Assembly (NCBI RefSeq): GCF_013328815.1
Contig: NZ_JABUHN010000003.1
Coordinates: forward strand, 248,001-312,000
DNA from: Tabrizicola fusiformis
Lineage (GTDB): Bacteria; Pseudomonadota; Alphaproteobacteria; Rhodobacterales; Rhodobacteraceae
Length of the DNA stretch: 64,000 nt
Direction: 5' to 3'
Shown here: one piece after another, positions 38,557 through 47,447 of the stretch
Layout: each line of letters opens with the position of its first letter
Numbering within the stretch: the stretch's first letter is position 1
Translations under genes and position numbers: made by a program
The notes under the pieces: model-generated
Database searches by the model: none
What the model was told of the DNA's origin: nothing
Seen by the model: only the letters and a program-made list of their open reading frames with translations

Positions 38557-39696
38557 TCAGCCCCCGCTGGCGGTGCTGCTCAGGCTCGAAGCGGTAGAGG
38601 CGGTGCCGGTGATCACCGACAGCGTCTTTTGCCACTGAACATAGGGCGCCTCGGTGACATAGATCGTGTCGCCATCGCGGATCAGGAAATCACGCGCCTC
38701 GAACAGGCCGGTGGGCTGCGTCAGGTCCAGCACATAGACCATGCGCTGCGCACCCTGCAAATCCTTGCGGCCCAGCACGGCATTGGCAATCGCCGCCGGT
38801 TCGTTGCGCAGCACGAAAACCCCGGTCGGATCGGCGGTGGCCGAGTTCAGCCCGCCGACCAGCGCAATCGCTTCAAGCGCCGAAAGGGTCTGGTTCTCGA
38901 ACGGCACGCGGCTTTGCCCGCCGGTGGCCCCCAGCGCCACAAAGAAACGGTTGTCCGGTTCGACCGTCACGATGTCGCCGGGGCGCAGCGCGATGTCCAG
39001 CGCCGGGTTGGCGTAAAGGTCGCGCAGCCAGACCTTGCCGGTATGGCTGCCCCGCGTCACGCGCACAATGGCGATATCAGGTTCAATCGACACGCCACCC
39101 GCCTTGGCCAGCATCGCCGACAGGGTTCGGGTCGAGCGTTCGATGGGGTAAACCCCCTGCCCGCCCACCGCGCCCGACATGGTGACGGTCGAACCGTCAC
39201 CCGCCGCCCGGGCGATCTGCACCTGCGGATCGGGGGTTTGCGTATCGAGCTTCTTGGTGACGATCTGGCGCAGGCCGTCCACGGTCTGACCCGCCGCCTT
39301 GATCTTGCCGGCATAGGGCACGAAAATATAGCCCTGCCCGTCCACCTGCAATTCGCTCAGTGCCGAAACGCGCTGACCCGAATTGCCCAAGAGTGGGTCA
39401 TCCTTGACGTTTTCAAAGATCGTCAGCGCCAGAATGTCCCCGGGCGCGATAAGGTCCGACGGCAACACCCCGGCATTCTGGAAGCCCTGCGAAAAGCCGA
39501 AGGCCGCCATGACCGCGGTTGCCCGCGTCACCCGCGAATTGACCGTGACGATAAAGGCATCGCCCTCTTTCAGGACCGACCCCTTGTAGATTTCCGCCTT
39601 GTTCGGCCCCGACCGCGGCAGGCCGCAGCCTCCGACGCCGCCAAGAAGCGCGACAAGGGCAAGGGCCGTCGCCCCCCTTGATCTGTTCAGTCTCAC
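38557..39696 (-). CDS. Polysaccharide export outer-membrane lipoprotein (Wza/KpsD family)
   Basis: A 379-aa lipoprotein with a lipobox (LLGGVGGCG) and a Poly_export domain (LIAPGDILALTIFENV, VDGQGYIFVPYAGKI) followed by SLBB domains, one beginning near GAVGGQGVYPIERS. It forms the outer-membrane channel for capsule or exopolysaccharide. kpsC follows after five bases, so the two form an operon; kpsS ends 88 bases upstream on the same strand. Confidence 0.92.
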   Translation of the reverse strand: MRLNRSRGATALALVALLGGVGGCGLPRSGPNKAEIYKGSVLKEGDAFIVTVNSRVTRATAVMAAFGFSQGFQNAGVLPSDLIAPGDILALTIFENVKDDPLLGNSGQRVSALSELQVDGQGYIFVPYAGKIKAAGQTVDGLRQIVTKKLDTQTPDPQVQIARAAGDGSTVTMSGAVGGQGVYPIERSTRTLSAMLAKAGGVSIEPDIAIVRVTRGSHTGKVWLRDLYANPALDIALRPGDIVTVEPDNRFFVALGATGGQSRVPFENQTLSALEAIALVGGLNSATADPTGVFVLRNEPAAIANAVLGRKDLQGAQRMVYVLDLTQPTGLFEARDFLIRDGDTIYVTEAPYVQWQKTLSVITGTASTASSLSSTASGG

Positions 39697-39784
39697 TGCT
39701 CGGGCTCCTTTTTGGAGTTTACCTCAAGTTTTGCCGACAACCCTACAGAAAGGCGTCAGAAAATGCCAGCGCCGCTTTCCGGCG

Positions 39785-41074
39785 TCACTTCACGAGGCGC
39801 AACTGTTGCCGTGGCGCCGCTCTGCCTGCCCGCAGCGCCTCATAGGGATCTTCGGCCTGTAACATCATGTCCACAACCTGTCGTAGCAACTCGCGCCGGC
39901 CCCGCGAACTGTAGAACCCACCGGGCACCTGACTGGTTTCCAAGAGATAATGCCGATAATCGCGGTAGGCGCGGCTGTCGGGGCGGCTGGGCAGGGCAAA
40001 GAAGTCTGGCAGGCTTTGCGTCGAGACGAATTCCGGCTTGGCATAGACTGCTGCGCCGAAGGTTTTCAGCGGCAGCCCCCGCCACAGCACCTGCTGGCCT
40101 GCGGTGGAATTGACGGTCACGGCGCTGCGGGCGTGGTTCAAAAGCCCCGCCAGCTTGCCGCCGCGCACGAAATGCACCCGCCCCTCGACCCCGTGCAGCC
40201 GCGCGAGCCGGCGGATGTCACGGGCGACGGGCGCCCGGCCATCTTCCAGCGGATGCGCCTTGAAGACGATATGGTGATGCGGGGCGGCACCTTTGGCAAA
40301 GCCCTCAACCACCACCTCAAGAAATTCGGTCATGGTGGAAAACGGCGAATGCATCTGGAAACTGGCGTCATGCTCCAGTTGCAGCAGCACCAGATGATAG
40401 GGAAAGCCGCCATGTTTGATGCGGTAGGTGGCCAGCATCCGCTCCCACCGATGGAAGGGCATCAGGATCAGCCGTTTGCAGTAAAGCCAGAACTCCTGCC
40501 CCACGGTCAGCTTGCGATGCGGGCGGAAGTTGCGGAAATCCCAAAAGCCGGTCAGCACGAACCAGTGATAGAGCGCGCCCCAGAACATGTGCTGGCGCAT
40601 GTCGCCCCAGCGGGCGGGTGCGTCGGGCAATTCCATGTCGGCCTTGGCCAGCGCCGCCTGCATCTCGGCCACGGTCGTCTGCATCAGCCGCGAATGCCCG
40701 TTCGACCCGCCGCGTTCATAGGTCACCCAATAGGGCCGCAGATAACCCTCTTCAAAGACATGCACTGTCAGCCCCGCCTCCCGGGCAAGGCGCACCGCTT
40801 CGGCATGGATCGGGCGGGTATCACCGTAAAGCACCAGATCGGTGATGGATTTTTCGGCAATCAGGCAGCGAAACGCTTCGGGCCAGTCTTGGGGCGTGCC
40901 ACGATAGGCAATGAAACTCTCGGCCTCGGGCCAGAAGGCCCGGTCGCCCCGGTTGAAGCCCACGCGCCAGACTTGGGCCCCGGCGGCGCGCAGCATCCGG
41001 CCCAGACCGTGAAAGAACGGCCCATGCGGGCCTTGCAGGAAAAGAAATCGGCGGTCTGCGCCCGAAAGCTGCAT
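39785..41074 (-). CDS. kpsS: Capsule beta-Kdo transferase KpsS
   Basis: KpsS adds the first Kdo of the capsule linker to phosphatidylglycerol. The 429-aa protein starting MQLSGADRRFLFLQGPHGPFF has VFEEGYLRPYWVTYE, VFKAHPLEDG and the C-terminal VTVNSTAGQQVLWRGLP, all KpsS features. The open frame continues 85 codons upstream but overlaps the divergent ribE promoter region and is not conserved in character. With kpsC and the export lipoprotein it makes a compact capsule locus; kpsM/T/E are not in the window. Confidence 0.92.
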   Translation of the reverse strand: MQLSGADRRFLFLQGPHGPFFHGLGRMLRAAGAQVWRVGFNRGDRAFWPEAESFIAYRGTPQDWPEAFRCLIAEKSITDLVLYGDTRPIHAEAVRLAREAGLTVHVFEEGYLRPYWVTYERGGSNGHSRLMQTTVAEMQAALAKADMELPDAPARWGDMRQHMFWGALYHWFVLTGFWDFRNFRPHRKLTVGQEFWLYCKRLILMPFHRWERMLATYRIKHGGFPYHLVLLQLEHDASFQMHSPFSTMTEFLEVVVEGFAKGAAPHHHIVFKAHPLEDGRAPVARDIRRLARLHGVEGRVHFVRGGKLAGLLNHARSAVTVNSTAGQQVLWRGLPLKTFGAAVYAKPEFVSTQSLPDFFALPSRPDSRAYRDYRHYLLETSQVPGGFYSSRGRRELLRQVVDMMLQAEDPYEALRAGRAAPRQQLRLVK

Positions 41075-41249
41075 GTCTGGTCCCGGTGTTTTCCAAGGCG
41101 TGACCGCCCGGTCGCAAAAGGTAAAGGGCAAACTGGTCCTTGCCCGCCCCCCCTTAGACCTCGGGCGCGGCGAATTTGCGGCAAGATCGGCCCCTTGCAG
41201 CAGCGGCGCGGCGCCGCTACCTCTGGCAGAAGCGACAAAGGAGGCCCGC

Positions 41250-41846
41250 ATGTTCACCGGCATCGTCACCGACATGGGCGAAGTGATCGCACTCGAACAG
41301 AAGGGCGACCTGCGCGCCCGCATCGCCACCGCCTATGACGTGGCGGGCATCGACATCGGCGCTTCGATCGCCTGCGAGGGCGTCTGCCTGACGGTCGTTG
41401 CGCTTGGCGCCAACCCGCGCAACTGGTTCGACGTGGAAATCAGCGCCGAAACCGTCAGCAAGACCAATATCGGCGGCTGGACCCTTGGCCAGCGGATCAA
41501 CCTTGAACGGGCGCTGAAGGTCGGAGACGAGTTGGGCGGGCATATCGTCTCGGGTCATGTCGATGGCGTGGCCGAGGTGGTGTCCTGCACCCCCGAGGGC
41601 GACAGCCTGCGCGTGACCTTCCGCGCGCCCGAACCGCTGGCAAAGTTCATTGCCTCCAAAGGCTCGGTCGCGCTGAACGGCACCTCTCTTACGGTGAACG
41701 AGGTGGCGGGCCGCGAATTCGGCATCAACTTCATCCCCCATACGCAAAAGGTCACCACCTGGGGCACGGTCAAACCCGGCGACAGTGTGAACCTCGAGGT
41801 GGATACCATGGCGCGCTATGTGGCGCGGTTGCGCGAATGGGCATGA
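41250..41846 (+). CDS. ribE: Riboflavin synthase, alpha subunit
   Basis: RibE dismutates two 6,7-dimethyl-8-ribityllumazines to riboflavin. It has the expected internal duplication: MFTGIVTDMGEV and CEGVCLTV in the first half, GGHIVSGHVDGV and LNGTSLTVN in the second. ATG 41250 has GGAGG upstream; length is 198 aa. No FMN riboswitch was recognised in the 175 bases before it. It overlaps the next gene by 4 bases. Confidence 0.97.
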   Translation: MFTGIVTDMGEVIALEQKGDLRARIATAYDVAGIDIGASIACEGVCLTVVALGANPRNWFDVEISAETVSKTNIGGWTLGQRINLERALKVGDELGGHIVSGHVDGVAEVVSCTPEGDSLRVTFRAPEPLAKFIASKGSVALNGTSLTVNEVAGREFGINFIPHTQKVTTWGTVKPGDSVNLEVDTMARYVARLREWA

Positions 41847-42388
41847 TCGGCCACAACAACGGCCCGACGATGGAGCCGGGCGCGACATGGCGGCGCCATT
41901 GCTGGACCACCGCGCGGCAGGCCCTGCTGCCCACCCTGCCGGTGGAAGTGGTGCGGACCCGCGTGCGCCGCGCCAGGGAATTGGGGCTGGACTATCGCAC
42001 CTATGCCTCGGTGCGGGCACAGACCGGGCATGATGTGGTGGCTTTCCTCTTTTCCTCCAACGCCTTGCGGGTGCGGCCGCTGTCACCCGCCCTGCCGGCC
42101 GACCGCGCTGCGCGCCTGAATGCCATCGCGGGTGCCACACGGATCGGACTGGCGGTGGCGCCGCTTGCAGTCTCGGCCTTGGCCACCAACCCCGAGCTTG
42201 ACGCCAGCCACCCCGCGCCGCATGTGCTGGCCCCCTTCCCCGAGATTGCCGCCCGGCTGCGTGCCGCCCTTGGCCCCTTGCCATCGGACCGGGTGATCCT
42301 GATCGCCGATGCCCCGCTCGAGGCAGATTGGTGCCTTGCCGGGCGACTAGCGGCCTGCCTTCCGGCCGGGCGGTTTTTCACCGCCTGA
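41843..42388 (+). CDS. Hypothetical protein with N-terminal IGHNNGP motif
   Basis: A 181-aa soluble protein I cannot assign. It begins MIGHNNGPTMEPG, a short motif I have seen at the start of several unrelated alphaproteobacterial proteins. A helical basic segment follows (TWRRHCWTTARQ, VVRTRVRRARELGLDY), then a region that may be an alpha/beta fold. ATG 41843 overlaps the ribE stop, so the pair is translationally coupled; a second ATG two codons earlier is possible. Confidence 0.7.
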   Translation: MIGHNNGPTMEPGATWRRHCWTTARQALLPTLPVEVVRTRVRRARELGLDYRTYASVRAQTGHDVVAFLFSSNALRVRPLSPALPADRAARLNAIAGATRIGLAVAPLAVSALATNPELDASHPAPHVLAPFPEIAARLRAALGPLPSDRVILIADAPLEADWCLAGRLAACLPAGRFFTA

Positions 42389-42488
42389 GCCTGCGCGGCC
42401 CGAGTTCCGGCTTGGCGCCCCGTCGGCCACGGCCTATGCTCGCCCCGAGGTCGCGCAGGGCGTGGCACGGGACGGAAGGAGTTCTCAC

Positions 42489-43082
42489 ATGGCAGCCGCA
42501 GGGCAAATCATCCGCAACACAGTGACAGGTGCCGCCTTGGCCCTTGCCCTGACCGGAGCCGCATGGGGCGGCCCGACCGCCGACAAGGCGGGCGAAGTCG
42601 AAACCGCCATCGGCGGCGGTGACTATCTGACGGCGCTGTCCGGCGCGCAGGACATCGTGCTGCAGGTCTGGGAGGCGACGCCGGGCATCCTGTTTCTGGA
42701 AACCCTGCCGGTGACCGAACCCGCCGCCGGTTTCGGCCTTTATAATCCGCGCCCAGATGCCGTCTACAAATCGGGCGAACCGATCATCCTTTATGCGGAA
42801 CCCGTCGGCTTTGGCTATGGCGCGGGGGGCGAAGGGCTTTATACCGTGGGCTTCGCCGTTGATTTGCAGGTGCTGGACGAGGCCGGGCAGGAACTGGCCA
42901 ATGTGCAGGACGTGACCGAGCTGAACCTGACCTCGCGCTACAAGAACCGCGAGTTTCAGGCCAACCTGACCTATAACCTCGACGGCATCTCACCCGGCAA
43001 ATACCGGCTGGTGACCACGCTGCGCGACAAGAATTCGGCCAAGACCGGCAGCTTCGAGACGCCGATCGAGATCGTCGAGTAA
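42489..43082 (+). CDS. Exported protein of unknown function
   Basis: A 197-aa protein with a signal peptide (residues 1-27, ending GAAWG) and a mature domain of beta character: SGEPIILYAEPVGFGYGAG, DLQVLDEAGQELANVQ, KYRLVTTLRDKNSAKTGSFE. The last part resembles an immunoglobulin-like or bacterial Ig sandwich but no family is certain. ATG 42489 has AAGGAG upstream. A PfkB-type kinase follows after 5 bases, suggesting one transcript. Confidence 0.75.
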   Translation: MAAAGQIIRNTVTGAALALALTGAAWGGPTADKAGEVETAIGGGDYLTALSGAQDIVLQVWEATPGILFLETLPVTEPAAGFGLYNPRPDAVYKSGEPIILYAEPVGFGYGAGGEGLYTVGFAVDLQVLDEAGQELANVQDVTELNLTSRYKNREFQANLTYNLDGISPGKYRLVTTLRDKNSAKTGSFETPIEIVE

Positions 43083-43087
43083 CCCCG

Positions 43088-44044
43088 ATGCCGGGAACCG
43101 ATCAGCGCCCGATCCTGACGCTGACGCTGAACCCGGCGCTGGACATGGCCACCGGGGTTGCCCGGCTGACGCCCGGCGAAAAGCTGCGCTGCGACGAGCC
43201 GCAGCTTGATCCGGGCGGTGGCGGGCTGAACGTCAGCCGCGCGGTGCGGGCGCTGGGCGGCGAAAGTCTGGCGCTGGTGGCGCTGGGCGGGTTGACCGGC
43301 GACCGGCTGGCAGGGTTGATCCGGGCCGAGGGGCTGGCCTTTCTGGCAATCCACGGCCCCGGCGAAACCCGCCTGTCGCTGAGTGTGCGCGAGGGCGAGA
43401 CGGGGCGGCAATACCGCTTCATGCTGCCCGGCCCGGTCTGGCAGGCCGAAGACCGCGCCCGGGTCTTTCCGCTGCTGCGGGCCACCGCCCGGCCCGGCGG
43501 CTTTTCGGTGATCTCGGGCAGCCAGCCGCCCGGGGTGCCGGTGGATTTCCCCGCCGAACTTGCCGCTTCGATGCCCGACAGCCAGGTGGTTCTGGACACC
43601 TCGGGTCCGGCGCTGTTGCAGGCAGTGTCGCATCCGATCCCGGGGCTTGAGGTGCTGCGGATGGACGGGGCCGAGGCCGAAACGCTGGCCGGGCGCCCGT
43701 TGCAAAGCCGCACCGAGACCGCCGATTTCGCCCAAGCGCTGGTGCGGCGGGGCGTGGCGCGGGTGGTGGTTGTGGCGCGCGGCGCCGAGGGCAATCTGCT
43801 GGCCGATGCCGGGCAGCGCCTGTTCGCCACAGCGCCCGCCGTTCAGGTGGTCAGCACCGTCGGCGCGGGCGACAGTTTTGTCGCGGCCTTCGTTCTGGCG
43901 CTGGCGCGCGGCACCTCCCCGGCCGAGGCCCTAAGCCGCGGCAGCGCCGCCGCCGCCGCTGCGGTGATGACCGATGCCACCCAGCTTTGCCGCCGCGAGG
44001 ATGCCGAACGGCTGCTGGCAGAAGTCCGTCTCAGCACGGCCTGA
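43088..44044 (+). CDS. PfkB-family sugar kinase (1-phosphofructokinase type)
   Basis: A ribokinase-superfamily kinase of 318 aa. LTLNPALDMAT at the start and GGGGLNVSRAVRALGG are the 1-phosphofructokinase/tagatose-6-phosphate/Pfk-2 signature. The ATP site ends with GAGDSFVAAF, and Asp262 is the catalytic base. It could be a fructose-1-phosphate or fructose-6-phosphate kinase. No PTS genes are adjacent, so FruK is not especially favoured. Confidence 0.92.
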   Translation: MPGTDQRPILTLTLNPALDMATGVARLTPGEKLRCDEPQLDPGGGGLNVSRAVRALGGESLALVALGGLTGDRLAGLIRAEGLAFLAIHGPGETRLSLSVREGETGRQYRFMLPGPVWQAEDRARVFPLLRATARPGGFSVISGSQPPGVPVDFPAELAASMPDSQVVLDTSGPALLQAVSHPIPGLEVLRMDGAEAETLAGRPLQSRTETADFAQALVRRGVARVVVVARGAEGNLLADAGQRLFATAPAVQVVSTVGAGDSFVAAFVLALARGTSPAEALSRGSAAAAAAVMTDATQLCRREDAERLLAEVRLSTA

Positions 44045-44073
44045 CCCCGCCCGCGCCCCGGGCCGGCGTCGCT

Positions 44074-44160
44074 GCCTCCGGCGGGAGTATTTCAGGAAGG
44101 GCAATCACAGGCGCGGCGATCTGCATTTGCCCTTCTCCAAATACTCATCTTGACCCGGCC
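44074..44160. repeat. Intergenic palindromic repeat (head A) overlapping nadE end
   Basis: GCCTCCGGCGGGAGTATTTC then AGGAAGGGCAA, followed after ~25 bases by an inverted tail TTTGCCCTTCTCCAAATACT and CATCTTGACCC. The right part provides the last codons and TGA of nadE (minus strand), so the element has become coding. Confidence 0.8.
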
Positions 44161-45818
44161 GGCCCCTCATCGCGCCAGCGCATGGCCATCGGATAGCGGC
44201 GGTCCAGCCAGAAGGCGCGCTTGGTCAGCCTTGTGCCGGGGGCGGCCTGGAAGCGTTTGTATTCGCTGATATAAAGCAGATGTTCCACCTTCTTCACCGT
44301 GGCCCGGTCAAAGCCTTCGGCCACCAGATCGGCGACCGAGGCATCGCGTTCCACCAGCCCCTCAAGGATGGCGTCCAGCACCGGATAGGGAGGCAGGCTG
44401 TCTTCGTCCTTCTGGTTGTCGCGCAATTCGGCGCTGGGGGGCTTTTCGATCACGCGGGGCGGGATCACCTCTCCGGCGGGGCCCAGCATCCAGGGCCGAT
44501 GGGTTTCGTTGCGCCAGCGGCAGGTGGCGAAGACCCGGGTTTTATACAGGTCTTTCAGCGGGTTGTAGCCGCCATTCATATCGCCGTAGATCGTGCAGTA
44601 ACCCACCGCCATTTCCGACTTGTTGCCGGTGGTCAGCAGCATCCCGCCGAACTTGTTGGAAATCGCCATCAGCATCACGCCGCGCAACCGGCTCTGGATG
44701 TTTTCCTCGGTGATGCCGGGCGCGGTCCCTTCGAACAGCGGGCCGAGGGCGGCGCCCACCGCCTCTTGCGCGCCGGTGATCGGCACGGTGTCGAGCCTTG
44801 TGCCCAGCGCACGCGCCACCGCCGCGGCATCTTCCAGCGAATGGGCTGAGGTAAAGCGCGAGGGCAGCATCACGCAATGCACGTTTTCGGGGCCGATGGC
44901 ATCGGCGGCCACCGCCGCCACCAGCGCCGAATCGACTCCGCCCGACAGGCCCAGCACCACCTTGCGAAAGCCGGTCTTGGCCAGATAATCACGCAAGGAC
45001 AGCACCATGGCGCGGTAATCCGCCTCGACCACCTTGGGGATCAGCGCCCGCTCCCCCGGCAGCGCGCGCCAGCCGTCTGCGGTTTCCACGAAATCGACAT
45101 GGGCGATCACCTCGTCGAATTGCGGCAGTTGCACCGCCAGCTCGCCCCCGGGGTTCAGCACGAAAGAGGCGCCGTCAAACACCTGATCGTCCTGTCCGCC
45201 CACCATGTTGAGATAGACCAGCGGCAGCCCGGTTTCGACCACCCGCGCCACCATCAGGTTCGTGCGCACCGAAGGCTTGCCCCGGTGATAGGGCGAGCCG
45301 TTGGGCACCAGCAGAATCTGCGCCCCGCTTTCGGCAAGTGTCTCGGAGACATCGGAATGCCAGGCATCCTCGCAGATGGGTGAGCCGATGCGCAGCGGCC
45401 CCACCCGGTAGGGGCCTTGCAGCGGGGCCGAGGAAAACACCCGCACCTCGTCGAACACGTCATTGTTGGGCAGTTCGTGTTTCAGCACCGTGGCGGCGAT
45501 CCGGCCGCCTTCCAGAATGTAATAGGCGTTATAGAGCTTGCCATCGCGGGCGCAGGGCCCGCCAATGCCCAGCGCCGGGCCATCGGTGATCTGCGTGGCC
45601 AGATCGGCAATCGCGCGCATGGCATCGGCGGTGAAGGCCGGTTTCAGCACCAGATCCTGGGTCTGATAGCCGGTGATGAACATTTCGGTCAGCGCCACCA
45701 TCTGCGCCCCGGCGCTGCGGCCCTGCGTCCATGCGTCCAGGGCAAGGGCGGCATTGGCGGCAATGGCCCCCATCACCGGGTTCAACTGGGCCAGCGTCAA
45801 GCGAAAGGTCTGGTCCAT
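44145..45818 (-). CDS. nadE: Glutamine-dependent NAD+ synthetase
   Basis: NadE amidates nicotinic acid adenine dinucleotide to NAD+ using glutamine. The N-terminal nitrilase-type amidase has the Glu45-Lys113-Cys149 triad (SPICEDAW), and the synthetase half has the SGGVDS P-loop at 292-297. The 557-aa length fits the two-domain type. The last residues (PAGSR) and the stop come from an intergenic repeat. It converges on the PfkB gene and diverges from the MORN gene. Confidence 0.97.
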   Translation of the reverse strand: MDQTFRLTLAQLNPVMGAIAANAALALDAWTQGRSAGAQMVALTEMFITGYQTQDLVLKPAFTADAMRAIADLATQITDGPALGIGGPCARDGKLYNAYYILEGGRIAATVLKHELPNNDVFDEVRVFSSAPLQGPYRVGPLRIGSPICEDAWHSDVSETLAESGAQILLVPNGSPYHRGKPSVRTNLMVARVVETGLPLVYLNMVGGQDDQVFDGASFVLNPGGELAVQLPQFDEVIAHVDFVETADGWRALPGERALIPKVVEADYRAMVLSLRDYLAKTGFRKVVLGLSGGVDSALVAAVAADAIGPENVHCVMLPSRFTSAHSLEDAAAVARALGTRLDTVPITGAQEAVGAALGPLFEGTAPGITEENIQSRLRGVMLMAISNKFGGMLLTTGNKSEMAVGYCTIYGDMNGGYNPLKDLYKTRVFATCRWRNETHRPWMLGPAGEVIPPRVIEKPPSAELRDNQKDEDSLPPYPVLDAILEGLVERDASVADLVAEGFDRATVKKVEHLLYISEYKRFQAAPGTRLTKRAFWLDRRYPMAMRWRDEGPAGSR

Positions 45819-45968
45819 AAGGCAACTCTCCTGCGGCGGATCACCCTTGCGGTTCTAGCAGGTTCGGCGGCGGGGGGAAGCCCGCCGCCCCCGCCCGGCG
45901 CCCCGGGGCGGCGCTTGTCACCGCGGCGGGCGAAAGCTAGGCTTTGGCGCAAAGAGGAGCGAGAGAAC

Positions 45969-47420
45969 ATGGCTCAGGGCAAATTCGGCCGCGCGGTGCG
46001 GCTGGCGGTGGCGGTGACGGCGGGGGCGCTGGCACCTGCGGCATCCTGGGCCGAGGGTGAGGTGATCACCAAGCAATATGACAATGGCGCGACCTATGAG
46101 GGCACTTTTGCCAATGGCTTGCAGGACGGCACGGGGATCTACCGGATGCCGAACGGCTTTGAATACAGCGGCGACTGGGTGGCAGGCCAGATCATGGGCA
46201 AGGGGCGCGCGCGCTATCCCGACGGCTCGGTCTATGAGGGGCAGTTCGTGGCGGGGCTGCCCGAAGGGGTGGGCAAGATAGCCTTCCCCGATGGCCGCAG
46301 CTATGAGGGCGATTGGGCCAGCGGCAAGATGACCGGCAAGGGCCGCGCGGTCTATGCCGATGGCACGGTCTATGAGGGCGCGTTTCTGGACGGGCAGCAT
46401 CATGGGCAGGGCGTGCTGACCGATGGGCGCGGCTACCGGTATGACGGTGGCTGGATTGCGGGCAAGAAAGAGGGCAAGGGCAAGATCACCTGGGCCGATG
46501 GCGCCGTCTATGAGGGCGAGCTTAAGGCAGACGAGCGCGCGGGCCAGGGCACGCTGACCATGCCGGACGGGCTGACCTATGTCGGGCAATGGGCCGATGG
46601 CCAGATCAACGGCACCGGCAAGCTGACGCAGCCTTCGGGCGATGTCTATGAAGGGCCGTTCGTCGAGGGGCTGCGGCAGGGGGAAGGCCGCGTCACCTAT
46701 GCCACGGGCGAGGTCTATCAGGGCGGGTTCAAGGCCGACCGGCGCGAGGGCAAGGGCACCTTCACCGCCAAGGATGGCACCAGTTACTCCGGCGATTGGG
46801 TGGCGGGCGCGATGCAGGGACAGGGCCGCATGACCTATGCCGACGGCTCGGTCTATGAAGGCGCCTTCAAGGCCGACCTGCCCGATGGGCAGGGCCGCAT
46901 CACCTACCGCGACGGCACCTTTTACGAAGGGGTCTGGGTCGCGGGCGCCATGACGGGCGCCGGCAAGGCGGGCTATCCGGGCGGGGCGGCCTATGAAGGG
47001 GCGGTCGTCGCCGGTCAGCCCGAGGGCAAGGGCGTGATGACCTATGCCGACGGCTATCGCTATGAGGGCGACTGGAAGGCGGGCAAGCGGCAGGGTCAGG
47101 GCACGGCGACATGGCCTGATGGCACGACCTATGCCGGCGGCTTCGTCGCCGGGCTGCGCGAAGGGACCGGCACGCTGACCCAGCCCGATGGTTTCATCTA
47201 TGCCGGCGACTGGAAGGCGGGCGAGATGGAGGGGCAAGGCAAAGCGACCTACCCTTCGGGCGATGTCTATGAGGGCGGCTTCGTCAAGGGCCGCCGCGAA
47301 GGGCCGGGCAAGCTGACTTACAAGAATGGCGAGGTGAGCGAGGGCATCTGGAAGGCCGGGGTGATGACCGGCCCGCTGCCCGGCGCTGCGGCCCCTGCGG
47401 CGGCTCCGGCCACTCCCTGA
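45969..47420 (+). CDS. Exported MORN-repeat protein (about 19 repeats)
   Basis: A 483-aa protein with a signal peptide (MAQGKFGRAVRLAVAV to AASWA) and then about 18 complete 23-residue MORN repeats plus a partial one, each of the type DGxxYEGxxxxGxxxGxGxxxxx, running to about residue 470, and a short Ala/Pro tail. MORN arrays form an extended beta-sheet that binds membranes or partner proteins; the role in bacteria is mostly unknown. ATG 45969 has GAGGAGCGAGAG upstream. The 69-bp period is visible in the DNA. Confidence 0.88.
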   Translation: MAQGKFGRAVRLAVAVTAGALAPAASWAEGEVITKQYDNGATYEGTFANGLQDGTGIYRMPNGFEYSGDWVAGQIMGKGRARYPDGSVYEGQFVAGLPEGVGKIAFPDGRSYEGDWASGKMTGKGRAVYADGTVYEGAFLDGQHHGQGVLTDGRGYRYDGGWIAGKKEGKGKITWADGAVYEGELKADERAGQGTLTMPDGLTYVGQWADGQINGTGKLTQPSGDVYEGPFVEGLRQGEGRVTYATGEVYQGGFKADRREGKGTFTAKDGTSYSGDWVAGAMQGQGRMTYADGSVYEGAFKADLPDGQGRITYRDGTFYEGVWVAGAMTGAGKAGYPGGAAYEGAVVAGQPEGKGVMTYADGYRYEGDWKAGKRQGQGTATWPDGTTYAGGFVAGLREGTGTLTQPDGFIYAGDWKAGEMEGQGKATYPSGDVYEGGFVKGRREGPGKLTYKNGEVSEGIWKAGVMTGPLPGAAAPAAAPATP

Positions 47421-47447
47421 GCCTGCGCCGACCGGACCACGCCAGCC

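Noticed and set aside
41075-41249. Possible FMN riboswitch before ribE
   Set aside because: None of the conserved FMN-aptamer segments could be found in this 175-base region.
46080-47380. Regular ~69-bp periodicity that might suggest a CRISPR or minisatellite
   Set aside because: The period equals 23 codons and the translation is a clear MORN array; units are imperfect and coding.
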